Shown: one piece after another, positions 1-6,144 of the stretch | Position numbering within the stretch: position 1 is the first letter of the stretch | How the letters are laid out: every line of letters starts with the position of its first letter | Origin: Clostridia bacterium | Lineage (GTDB): Bacteria; Bacillota; Clostridia; Oscillospirales; Acutalibacteraceae | Length of the DNA stretch: 9,410 nt | NCBI GenBank assembly: GCA_017437165.1 | Contig: JAFSBS010000347.1 | Coordinates: forward strand, 1 to 9,410 | Direction of reading: 5' to 3' | Program-made: the position numbers and the translations under genes | The notes under the pieces: generated by a model | What the model was told of the DNA's origin: nothing | Database searches by the model: none | Seen by the model: the letters and a program-made list of their open reading frames with translations, nothing else

Positions 1-32
1 AAAAGAAATAAATATTTAAAGGTGGTGACGGG

Positions 33-581
33 GTGAGTAACAAAAAGGCAAAAGATGTAAGCCTGATTACTCTTTTCAGCGCAATTATTGTTATTTGTTC
101 GCTTGTTACTATTCCGTCTGTAGTTCCGTTTACCTTGCAGACATTTGCTATATTTTTGTGCCTGAATATTCTGGGTGCAAAAAAGGGAATTATTTCTATT
201 TTAATATACATTTTTTTAGGTGTTATAGGTCTGCCTGTTTTTTCAGGCTTTAGTGGTGGGATTGGCGCTCTTTTAAATGTTACAGGCGGTTATATTATAG
301 GTTTTATTTTTTCAGCTCTTACATTTTGGTTGATTACTTTTTTATTTAATAAAAAATCGAAAAAAGTAATAAATTTAATCGCTTCATTTATGGGACTTGG
401 TGTCTGCTATATTTCAGGCACTTTCTGGTATGTTTTATTATTCATTAAAAATGGAGACACTATAAGTTTTATGAGTGCTTTTATGATATGTGTGTTACCA
501 TTTATAATTCCTGATATTTTAAAAATTTTGCTTGCTTTATCTTTAAGTGGAAAAATAAATAAATTGATTATTAAAAATTAA
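33..581 (+). CDS. bioY: BioY family biotin transporter, ECF S component
   Basis: Predicted integral membrane substrate-binding (S) component of an energy-coupling factor transporter, in the BioY family that binds biotin at the cytoplasmic membrane. Seen: 182 residues, the usual BioY length; about five to six hydrophobic segments; the early 'VPFTLQTFAIFL' segment (residues 31-42), matching the family's P-x-T-x-Q-T signature; and the loop 'GGIGALLNVTGGYIIGF' (75-91), matching the glycine-rich BioY signature before a membrane helix. The start is GTG at 33, preceded by AAAGGTGG at 18-25. The stop at 579-581 abuts the ribosome binding site of the next gene, so the two are almost certainly cotranscribed. 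No ECF ATPases (EcfA) or EcfT are visible; many BioY proteins use a shared ECF module encoded elsewhere. Its place at the head of a carbohydrate-enzyme operon is unusual. Biotin as ligand is inferred from family only; the promoter lies outside the window. Confidence 0.88.
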   Translation: MSNKKAKDVSLITLFSAIIVICSLVTIPSVVPFTLQTFAIFLCLNILGAKKGIISILIYIFLGVIGLPVFSGFSGGIGALLNVTGGYIIGFIFSALTFWLITFLFNKKSKKVINLIASFMGLGVCYISGTFWYVLLFIKNGDTISFMSAFMICVLPFIIPDILKILLALSLSGKINKLIIKN

Positions 582-595
582 AGGGAGTGAATATT

Positions 596-2479
596 GTGCA
601 AGAATTTTTTAAAGCTTTTGTTGCGTTTGTGGAGGTTATTCTTTGTATAACAGGTCTTCGTCCGGTTGAAAATGTTGCAAATTACAGTAACGCAAAATAT
701 GTTCCGCAAGAAGTAACTTCGCCGATGGCAATTGTTGAAAACGGAAAGAGTGATTTTGTTATTGTCACAAATGATAATCCTGATGCTACAATAGTTACCG
801 CATCAAAAGAAATGAGAGATTATATTGAAAAAATAAGCGGTGCAAAATTAAGTATTATTACAGAAAACAACTACAAATCAGAGCAAAAGGCAATAATTAT
901 CGGTGAAACCGAAATCGAAAATGGTATTGTAGAAATCGACCGTAAAAATATTAAAAAAGACGGGTTTTTGATATATTCTAATGGTGATAAATTGTTTATT
1001 TCCGGTGCTGAAAGCCGAGGCACTCTTTATGGTGTTTATACATTTTTAGAAGAACACCTTGGAGTAAGATGGTTTACGCCCACACTTGAAGTTGTGCCTG
1101 AAAATAAAGATATTATAATTGATGCAAAAATAAATCGTTTAGTTGAGCCATCTTTTATAATTCGCCGAAATGACTCTATTGGTACAAACGATGCTTACAG
1201 AGCAAGAACTAAAATGAATGTTTCTTTCTGGGAAGAAGCAACTGACTACGGTGGTGCTTTAACCTATGTTTTATGGGATGTTACTTTAGATAAATTAGTT
1301 CCGGATGACCTTATAACAGAACATCCTGACTATTTTGCGACCACAGCTGAAGGCACTAAAACCCATGACCATGTGTGCCTTTCTAACCCCGAGGTGTTAG
1401 AAGTTGCGGTTAAAAATGCCCGTAAAGCAATTCTCGAAAACGAAACAAATGCAAAATATATTCACATAGGTCAGAAAGATAACACAAACTATTGTCGTTG
1501 CGAAAACTGCGAAGCACTCTATGAAAAATATGGTAGTGTTTCAGCACCAACGATTCTTTTTACAAATGCATTTGCAGATGCACTTGACGATGAATTTCCT
1601 GATTTTACGTTCACTTTTTATGCATATAACGAAACAGATAAACCACCAAAGGACTTAAGTCTTAAATGCAATAAAAATGTTGTGCCTGTTCTTTGCGGAC
1701 TTCACAAGGCTTGCAGAAGCCACCCCTTAACAGAATGCGGTGCGCAGGATGGCAACGAAACATTTTATAATCTTTTTGGTGATAACGAACCTGTAATTGC
1801 AGAGGATTTTAAAAATTGGGTAAAGGTTGCCGATACTACATATATTTACGATTATACAATTAACTTTATAAATACCGCACAGTTTTTCTCAAATTTTGAA
1901 ACAATGCAAAGCACAATGAAATATATGCACGATATTGGTATAACAGGTTACATTTATAACTGTGGAGATACTCATATTGCCGCTTTTAATGAGCTTCGTA
2001 ATTATCTGCTTTGCAAATTACAATGGGATGTAAACTGCGATGTTGAATATCATATGATGGATTTTATGAAGGCTTACTATGGTGAAGAAGCAGCACCATA
2101 TATAAAAGAAATTTTAGATATCCAGACTGCACAGACAAGAGCATCTGCTCACGCATTTGATTTTGACTGGCATTACCAGGCAGGGTTCTACCCGTTGGGA
2201 AAAGTAGCCGACCTTGATGATTTGTGGGAGAAGGCATTGACTGCGGATATTACCGAAGAGCAACTTTTCAATGTTGAAACTGCTTCATTAAGTTGGGAAT
2301 ACTTTAAAGCAAATCAGTTTTTAGGTAAATATACAATATTCAATGTTTTAAGACACAAACGAATAGAAGAACTTTATGATGATTTATTGGCGCACGGAAT
2401 TGACGAAGTTTCAGGATTTCAGAAAATTCCACCAAAAGAAGAAATAAACTTTTTTGAAAGACCTTTTAATTGGGGTTAA
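596..2479 (+). CDS. DUF4838 domain-containing protein with GH67-N/GH20b-like N-terminal domain
   Basis: Predicted carbohydrate-active protein of the DUF4838 family, 627 residues, reaction unknown. Seen: residues about 45-170 resemble the N-terminal domain of alpha-glucuronidases and GH20-type enzymes, including 'SRGTLYGVYTFLEEHLGVRW' (about 140-159) followed by FTP. The central region about 225-480 looks like the DUF4838 barrel, with the CRCENC motif at 300-305 (family-typical CxCxxC) and 'GYIYNCGDTH' near 451-460. The C-terminal ~140 residues look helical. Two in-frame GTG codons exist, at 587 and 596. I choose 596 because the AAGGGAG ribosome binding site (581-587) overlaps the first and lies 8 nt before the second. 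The N-terminus is odd: a short hydrophobic stretch (about residues 3-21) without a leading positive cluster or a good signal-peptidase or lipobox site, so export is doubtful. It follows bioY by 14 nt and precedes the propeller protein by 40 nt. Family assignment is fairly secure; substrate and catalytic residues are not identifiable by eye. Confidence 0.8.
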   Translation: MQEFFKAFVAFVEVILCITGLRPVENVANYSNAKYVPQEVTSPMAIVENGKSDFVIVTNDNPDATIVTASKEMRDYIEKISGAKLSIITENNYKSEQKAIIIGETEIENGIVEIDRKNIKKDGFLIYSNGDKLFISGAESRGTLYGVYTFLEEHLGVRWFTPTLEVVPENKDIIIDAKINRLVEPSFIIRRNDSIGTNDAYRARTKMNVSFWEEATDYGGALTYVLWDVTLDKLVPDDLITEHPDYFATTAEGTKTHDHVCLSNPEVLEVAVKNARKAILENETNAKYIHIGQKDNTNYCRCENCEALYEKYGSVSAPTILFTNAFADALDDEFPDFTFTFYAYNETDKPPKDLSLKCNKNVVPVLCGLHKACRSHPLTECGAQDGNETFYNLFGDNEPVIAEDFKNWVKVADTTYIYDYTINFINTAQFFSNFETMQSTMKYMHDIGITGYIYNCGDTHIAAFNELRNYLLCKLQWDVNCDVEYHMMDFMKAYYGEEAAPYIKEILDIQTAQTRASAHAFDFDWHYQAGFYPLGKVADLDDLWEKALTADITEEQLFNVETASLSWEYFKANQFLGKYTIFNVLRHKRIEELYDDLLAHGIDEVSGFQKIPPKEEINFFERPFNWG

Positions 2480-2519
2480 GCTATGATAGAATAATCAAAA
2501 AATTTTCAGGAGCGTTGTT

Positions 2520-4688
2520 ATGGAAAAATATACTCTTAATTTTGGTAAGTTCAGACAATATGATAAAAAATTTATTACAGAAATTGATGGCAGTAGTGTT
2601 ATTTCTGTTGCATTTTCAGGTGAAACGCTTTATATTGCTACAACCGAAAATACTTATGAATATAGTGAAGGTAATTTAAAGAAACTTTCTTTTAAAGCGG
2701 AAAAATTATTTTCACAGAACGGTAAACTTTATGCTTCACAGGGTAAAGTTTTAGCAGAAATTAAAAACGGTAAATCTAAAAAACAGGCAGAATTCGAGAG
2801 TTCTGTTGTAGATGTTTCTACAGGTCTTGACGGTTCTTTCTGGCTTATTACTGAAGATACACTTTACCTTAAAGATGATGGTGAGTTTAAAGAAATAGTT
2901 GATCTTCCGTCAGAAGTAGTTACACTCGCGGCACTTGACAATAAGGCAAAATATGCCGAAACTGTTTATGTTGGTTCTACTGTAGAGGGACTTTTATCTA
3001 TGAAAGGTAAACGTCGCCACTGGGCAGAGCTTCTTCCTGAAAATACAGGGGTTATGTCAAGAAAAATTAACTGTCTTAAAATAGATGCACTCGGTCATTT
3101 ATGGGTTGGTACAGATGATGGACTTAATATTTACGACGGCAGAAACTATTGGTTTAAAGGAGACGATTTTTATTCAATCCCAAGCGGTTCTTTTAACGAT
3201 ATGTATTTTGCAAAAGATGGTAAAAAATATTTTGCAACAAACACAGGTGTTGTAACTCTCATTGAAGGTAAAATTTCTTATTTCTCTTATGGTGCATGGC
3301 TTATGCACCCGACTGTTACAAAAATTGCCGTTTCAGAAAGCGGCACAATTGCAGCGGTTACTCCACGAGGCATAAGTGTTATTACTTCACAATATATGAC
3401 ACTCGCAGAAAAAGCAAAGCATTTTGACGAATACACAATTAAATACAATACAAGAAATGAAGGCTACCATGTTGACAGAATTTTAAGAAAATATGGCGAT
3501 TTAGAGTCGGGTTGGCTTCCTAATTCTGATAATGACGGACTTTTTACAGGTCTTTATTGTGCAAGTCAGTGCTTCCGTTATGCTGCAACCGGTGAAAAAG
3601 AAGCAAAAGATAATGCTAAAAGAGCAGTTGAAGCAATGATTAAACTCACAGAAATTACGGGTAAATCAGGCTTTACTGCAAGAGCAACAAGATATTCTGA
3701 CGACGAGTATTTTGGAACAGGCAACAGAGAAGAGTGGCACGTTTGCGAAGATAACCCTGACTGCGAATGGTTGGGTGAAACTTCAAGTGATGAAATGACA
3801 GGTCACTACTTCGCTTACGGAATTTATTTTGATTTAGTAGCTGATAAAAAAGAAAAGAAAAAAATAGCAGAAGTGGTAAAGAAAATTACTGACCATATTA
3901 TAGAAAACAACTTCCACCTTTGTGATGTTGACGGTGTGCCTACTACATGGGCAAACTGGGAACCGGACCTTCTTAATAATGACGACCGCTGGTATTTTGA
4001 AAAAGGGACAAACTCTCTTGAAATTCTTTCATTCTTAAAAACTACATATCACGTAACAGGTGATGAAAAGTATAATAAAGTATTTGATATGCTTATTTCC
4101 AAACATCATTATGCTATGAATTGTATGCAGTATAAATGCGAAGATGCTCATATAGCACACATTGACGACCAACTTGATTTTACAAACATTTATCCGCTTA
4201 TTGTTTATACAGACAGTGAAGCACAAAAAGAAATTTTCAAAATGGGACTTACTCACCATTATGAGTATGAAAGAATTGAGCGTTCACCATTCTTTAATAT
4301 AGTTTATGGCGCTCTTACAAATCGTCCTTGCGATATTGAAAATGCGGCAAAATCACTTTCTGAAATGAATCTTGACCTTATAGTATGGCCAACTTATAAC
4401 AGTTACAGAAAAGATATTGAAATAGATTATGCTCCGGAAGAATTGGGTTGCGCTCCGCAATTAAAAGAGCCGGTCGAATATTCTTCAAGAGTGTTGATGA
4501 ACTATGACGGTAATCAGTTTGTTTGTGATTCAGGTGTTGAAGAATTTGTAAGTATTAACACTAAAAACGCAAACAGAGCAGCGGCGTTACCTTGCACATC
4601 AGGTGCAAATGGTATGAGAACCGCAATGCCATATATTTACCTTCTTCCATATTGGATGGGCAGATACTATGGACTTTTGGGAGACTAA
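2520..4688 (+). CDS. Beta-propeller / alpha-alpha-barrel fusion protein, function unknown
   Basis: A 722-residue protein with two distinct halves. Residues about 20-290 consist of short beta-strand-like repeats ending in hydrophobic/aromatic residues. One clear two-component-regulator-propeller-type repeat, 'INCLKIDALGHLWVGTDDGL' at 183-202, indicates a beta-propeller. Residues about 300-722 are predicted helical with loops rich in Trp, His, Asp and Glu, such as 'GWLPNSDNDGLFTGLYCASQ' (331-350), 'SSDEMTGHYFAYG' (422-434) and 'TWANWEPDLLNNDDRWYFEKG' split around 476-496. This suggests an alpha/alpha toroid as in several glycoside hydrolase and polysaccharide lyase families, but I cannot name a family. 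There is no signal peptide (start MEKYTLNFGK), so it is probably cytoplasmic, unlike propeller sensors of hybrid two-component systems, which are membrane proteins. ATG at 2520 has AGGAG at 2508-2512, 7 nt upstream. It is the last gene of the operon; a terminator follows. Likely role: binding or cleaving an oligosaccharide (inference). Confidence 0.72.
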   Translation: MEKYTLNFGKFRQYDKKFITEIDGSSVISVAFSGETLYIATTENTYEYSEGNLKKLSFKAEKLFSQNGKLYASQGKVLAEIKNGKSKKQAEFESSVVDVSTGLDGSFWLITEDTLYLKDDGEFKEIVDLPSEVVTLAALDNKAKYAETVYVGSTVEGLLSMKGKRRHWAELLPENTGVMSRKINCLKIDALGHLWVGTDDGLNIYDGRNYWFKGDDFYSIPSGSFNDMYFAKDGKKYFATNTGVVTLIEGKISYFSYGAWLMHPTVTKIAVSESGTIAAVTPRGISVITSQYMTLAEKAKHFDEYTIKYNTRNEGYHVDRILRKYGDLESGWLPNSDNDGLFTGLYCASQCFRYAATGEKEAKDNAKRAVEAMIKLTEITGKSGFTARATRYSDDEYFGTGNREEWHVCEDNPDCEWLGETSSDEMTGHYFAYGIYFDLVADKKEKKKIAEVVKKITDHIIENNFHLCDVDGVPTTWANWEPDLLNNDDRWYFEKGTNSLEILSFLKTTYHVTGDEKYNKVFDMLISKHHYAMNCMQYKCEDAHIAHIDDQLDFTNIYPLIVYTDSEAQKEIFKMGLTHHYEYERIERSPFFNIVYGALTNRPCDIENAAKSLSEMNLDLIVWPTYNSYRKDIEIDYAPEELGCAPQLKEPVEYSSRVLMNYDGNQFVCDSGVEEFVSINTKNANRAAALPCTSGANGMRTAMPYIYLLPYWMGRYYGLLGD

Positions 4689-4695
4689 GCTCAAT

Positions 4696-4728
4696 AAAAA
4701 GACCAGTCCGAGAGGACTGGCTTTTTTT
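4696..4728 (+). terminator. Rho-independent terminator of the bioY-DUF4838-propeller operon
   Basis: A perfect 7-bp stem CCAGTCC (4703-4709) / GGACTGG (4714-4720) with loop GAGA is followed by C and seven Ts (4722-4728). The five As at 4696-4700 can extend the stem against the Ts. It lies 7 nt after the stop at 4688, as expected for the end of this operon. Confidence 0.9.
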
Positions 4729-4729
4729 G

Positions 4730-4960
4730 TGGAACTAAGTTTGCCTTGTGGCAATGATTTGCTTTGGCGTGAATTGAAATGAATTTCATAATTTGCATCT
4801 TACGATGCATGATTTGCCTGACGGCAAGTGAAGTTACTTCGTAGTGAAGTTTGCTTCGCAAATATAGTGGCAAACTTAACATCACTTTACACTTTAAGTG
4901 TAAAACATCACTGAGCTTTAGCACAACATCACTTTGAGCGTAGCGAGAAACATCACAGAA
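4730..4960. repeat. Intergenic array of mini-hairpins with repeated linkers
   Basis: Non-coding 230-bp structured repeat. The left part has hairpins TTGCC-TTGT-GGCAA (4741-4754), GAAAT-GA-ATTTC (4776-4787), TGCATC-TTAC-GATGCA (4794-4809), TTGCC-TGAC-GGCAA (4814-4827), ACT-TCGT-AGT (4836-4845) and TTTGC-TTC-GCAAA (4850-4862). These are separated by related linkers: ATGATTTG, GTGAATTG, ATAATTTG, ATGATTTG, then GTGAAGTT twice (4828-4835, 4844-4851). The right part has AACATCAC four times (starts 4878, 4904, 4925, 4949) around the palindrome TTTACACTT-T-AAGTGTAAA (4886-4904) and two decayed hairpins. AACATCAC is the reverse complement of GTGATGTT, one base from GTGAAGTT, so the two halves are roughly mirrored. 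A 77-codon open frame here on the minus strand is a by-product of the repeats. Whether this is a mobile, regulatory or structural element cannot be told from one copy. It fills the 321-bp gap between genes together with the two terminators. Confidence 0.8.
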
Positions 4961-4968
4961 AATAAACC

Positions 4969-5007
4969 AAAAAGTCCCACCACATTTTTAATGCGGTGGA
5001 ACTTTTT
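4969..5007. terminator. Bidirectional terminator after the zinc-ribbon gene
   Basis: Imperfect inverted repeat with AAAAAGT (4969-4975) pairing ACTTTTT (5001-5007), CCACC (4977-4981) pairing GGTGG (4995-4999), and CATT (4983-4986) pairing AATG (4990-4993). There are single mismatches between the blocks. Because As flank one side and Ts the other, it can terminate both strands. It starts 2 nt beyond the stop codon of the minus-strand zinc-ribbon gene and also forms the right border of the hairpin array. Confidence 0.82.
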
Positions 5008-5009
5008 GT

Positions 5010-5660
5010 CTACCAAGTTAAATTGAATGTACATTCGGGGTTATGGGGTGAATCCATTGTTATGTCGTAAAAATCCACTGTCACAAAATTTTCGCTATTA
5101 TCCAATCCGTATGCGATAGAGGCAGTAGCAGTTTTCCCTTGGCTAATATTTGTAGTTTCTTTTACAGAGATGTCTGGATAAATAGTTAAAGCGTTACCAT
5201 CCTTATCATAAGCACGTAAATATAAAAAGCTAACGACAACATCAGAATCGAAAGAAATGTTCTTGTATTCGTATTCGAGAATAATAACGCGTTGAGGATT
5301 TTCATCTGCAAACTCATTCCGTTGAGTTGTTTCTCGTACGCCAGTAAATTTTAATGAATAGTCGCCTCGATTGGTGTGTACTGTAACATTATCACCGATT
5401 TTATAGGTTTGAAGAGCATTGCTTTCCTCGGAAGAAATTGCTTGTGAACCATCGTCTTTGGTAGTAGTTGTGCTGTTATCAGTAGATAGTAGCATAACAA
5501 AAAGGATAAAGAAAAGCAAAGCAACAACTAATCCGATTAAGCAACCAGGTTTTTTCTTTTTTTTAGTATTTTTAGATGTATGGCTTGAAGGATTTCTACA
5601 AAAAGGACATAAATCCGTTTCTTCTGAAATTTCTTTGCCGCAGTAAGAGCAAAATTTCAT
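5010..5660 (-). CDS. Zinc-ribbon, single-span membrane protein with extracytoplasmic Ig-like domain
   Basis: 216-residue protein of unknown function. Seen: an N-terminal zinc ribbon (C4-x2-C7 ... C18-x2-C21, 'FCSYCGKE' and 'LCPFCRN'), a Lys-rich stretch (KKKKK near 33-37), one membrane helix (about 40-58), a Ser/Thr/Asp-rich linker (60-82), and a C-terminal beta-rich domain (about 85-216). That domain is like the DUF4352/DUF5067-type telokin/Ig-like domains common in Firmicutes surface proteins. The positive residues before the helix place the zinc ribbon in the cytoplasm and the beta domain outside. I start at ATG 5660 rather than the GTG at 5669, because GGAG (5669-5672) overlaps that GTG and sits 8 nt before the ATG. 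The gene is divergent from the Cro/C1-type regulator and shares its control region, and it ends at a bidirectional terminator. Partner and ligand are unknown. Confidence 0.82.
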   Translation of the reverse strand: MKFCSYCGKEISEETDLCPFCRNPSSHTSKNTKKKKKPGCLIGLVVALLFFILFVMLLSTDNSTTTTKDDGSQAISSEESNALQTYKIGDNVTVHTNRGDYSLKFTGVRETTQRNEFADENPQRVIILEYEYKNISFDSDVVVSFLYLRAYDKDGNALTIYPDISVKETTNISQGKTATASIAYGLDNSENFVTVDFYDITMDSPHNPECTFNLTW

Positions 5661-5678
5661 ATTAATCACTCCGATTTA

Positions 5679-5733
5679 AATAATATTAACCAATATTGGT
5701 TAATATTATTATATATCATAATCGGTTAATATG
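5679..5733. promoter_or_regulatory. Palindromic operator between divergent regulator and zinc-ribbon gene
   Basis: A 32-bp perfect palindrome (5679-5710, centre 5694/5695) has the half-site ATTGGTTAATATTATT on the + strand. A further half-site, TCGGTTAATAT (5722-5732), repeats the TTGGTTAATAT at 5696-5706 with a 26-bp offset. Three GGTTAATAT half-sites in about 50 bp suggest binding by a dimer or tetramer, most likely the adjacent Cro/C1-type protein regulating itself and the zinc-ribbon gene. A plus-strand promoter for the regulator must also lie here, but only weak candidates (TTGGTT 5696-5701, CATAAT 5717-5722, spacer 15) are visible. Confidence 0.68.
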
Positions 5734-5737
5734 TCAA
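5708..5737 (-). promoter_or_regulatory. Near-consensus promoter for the zinc-ribbon gene
   Basis: Read on the minus strand, a perfect -35 TTGACA (5737-5732) and a perfect -10 TATAAT (5713-5708) are separated by 18 nt. Transcription would start near 5701 and give a leader of about 40 nt before the ATG at 5660. The -10 box and start site fall inside the right arm of the palindrome at 5679-5710, so a protein bound there would block it. Confidence 0.8.
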
Positions 5738-5752
5738 GTAGGGAGTGATGAT

Positions 5753-5959
5753 ATGATTTCCTATGACAATTTGTGGGTTATAATGAAAGAAAAAGGCATA
5801 TCTCAGTATGCACTTATAAAGCAATATGGAGTAAGTCCAGGACAAATAACAAGGATGAAAAGAAATGAAAGTGTAAGCACACACACAATAGAAATGTTTT
5901 GTAAGATTTTAAAGTGTAATGTAGAGGATATAATGCAATATATTCCAGATAAAGATTGA
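5753..5959 (+). CDS. Small Cro/C1-type (HTH_26-like) transcriptional regulator
   Basis: 68-residue DNA-binding protein that is almost entirely one helix-turn-helix domain of the Cro/C1 (XRE) superfamily. Its length and layout match the small YozG/HTH_26-like regulators. Seen: first helix 'YDNLWVIMKEKGIS' (4-17), the helix-turn-helix 'SQYALIKQYGVSPGQITRMK' (17-36), and the C-terminal 'TIEMFCKILKCNVEDIMQY' (45-63), the typical ending of this group. The start is ATG 5753 with GGGAG (5741-5745) 7 nt upstream. An upstream in-frame extension beginning with TTG lies inside the palindromic operator and has no ribosome binding site, so I reject it. The gene diverges from the zinc-ribbon membrane gene, and the operator between them suggests repression of both. 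There is no ligand or protease domain, so any inducing signal must come from a partner, possibly the membrane protein (inference). Confidence 0.88.
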   Translation: MISYDNLWVIMKEKGISQYALIKQYGVSPGQITRMKRNESVSTHTIEMFCKILKCNVEDIMQYIPDKD

Positions 5960-6002
5960 ACACCTGATATTAAGAAAAATAGTATCGAGGTGTTTTATTT
6001 TT
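5959..6002 (+). terminator. Rho-independent terminator of the Cro/C1-type regulator gene
   Basis: AACACCT (5959-5965) pairs with AGGTGTT (5988-5994), and GATA (5966-5969) pairs with TATC (5983-5986) across a bulged G. The stem is followed by TTATTTTT. It begins at the last base of the regulator stop codon. Confidence 0.82.
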
Positions 6003-6027
6003 GTAATTTAACTCAAAAACTTTTTCG

Positions 6028-6049
6028 GGTTATAACCGCAAAACGTTTT
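6028..6049. promoter_or_regulatory. Two adjacent palindromes upstream of the GHL6 promoter, candidate regulator sites
   Basis: GGTTATAACC (6028-6037) and AAAACGTTTT (6040-6049) are perfect 10-bp palindromes two bases apart, 32-53 bp upstream of the -35 box at 6081. The second, with its central CG, resembles LacI/GalR-family operators; the position upstream of -35 would also suit an activator. No matching regulator gene is in the window, so the assignment is tentative. Confidence 0.4.
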
Positions 6050-6060
6050 AATCATGAAGT

Positions 6061-6109
6061 TTAATTAAATAATTATTCAGTTGCAAATGCTCATTGTATA
6101 TCTTATAAT
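6061..6109 (+). promoter_or_regulatory. Strong promoter of the GHL6-DUF4886 operon with AT-rich upstream element
   Basis: -35 TTGCAA (6081-6086) and a perfect -10 TATAAT (6104-6109) have the ideal 17-nt spacer. Transcription would start near 6116, leaving a leader of about 29 nt. The run of A/T at 6061-6077 just before the -35 box could act as an UP element for RNA polymerase. Confidence 0.78.
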
Positions 6110-6144
6110 AAAAACAATAAATCAATACAAACGGAGATGTTTTT

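Noticed and set aside
640..660. Lipoprotein signal in the DUF4838 protein
   Set aside because: The Cys near residue 17 follows Val-Ile-Leu, with no small residue at -1 and no basic n-region, so it is not a lipobox.
2470..2679. Plus-strand 69-codon open frame overlapping the start of the propeller gene
   Set aside because: It overlaps the larger, well-supported gene in another frame and lacks a ribosome binding site.
4035..4259. Minus-strand 74-codon open frame inside the propeller/barrel gene
   Set aside because: It is an antisense shadow with no ribosome binding site or recognisable domain. The minus-strand frames at 7254-7457, 7621-7869 and 7826-8014 were rejected for the same reason.
4691..4924. 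Minus-strand 77-codon open frame in the intergenic region
   Set aside because: It lies entirely in the terminator and hairpin array, has no ribosome binding site, and its sequence is explained by the repeats.
4878..4956. Four AACATCAC repeats as a possible CRISPR array
   Set aside because: The repeats are only 8 bp, the spacing is 21-26 nt, and the spacers are themselves palindromes; no cas genes are present.
5419..5646. Plus-strand 75-codon open frame opposite the zinc-ribbon gene
   Set aside because: It is the antisense shadow of the zinc-ribbon and membrane segment, with no start signals.
5696..5752. N-terminal extension of the Cro/C1-type regulator from TTG 5696
   Set aside because: It would run through the palindromic operator and has no ribosome binding site; ATG 5753 has GGGAG at the right distance and starts the normal domain.
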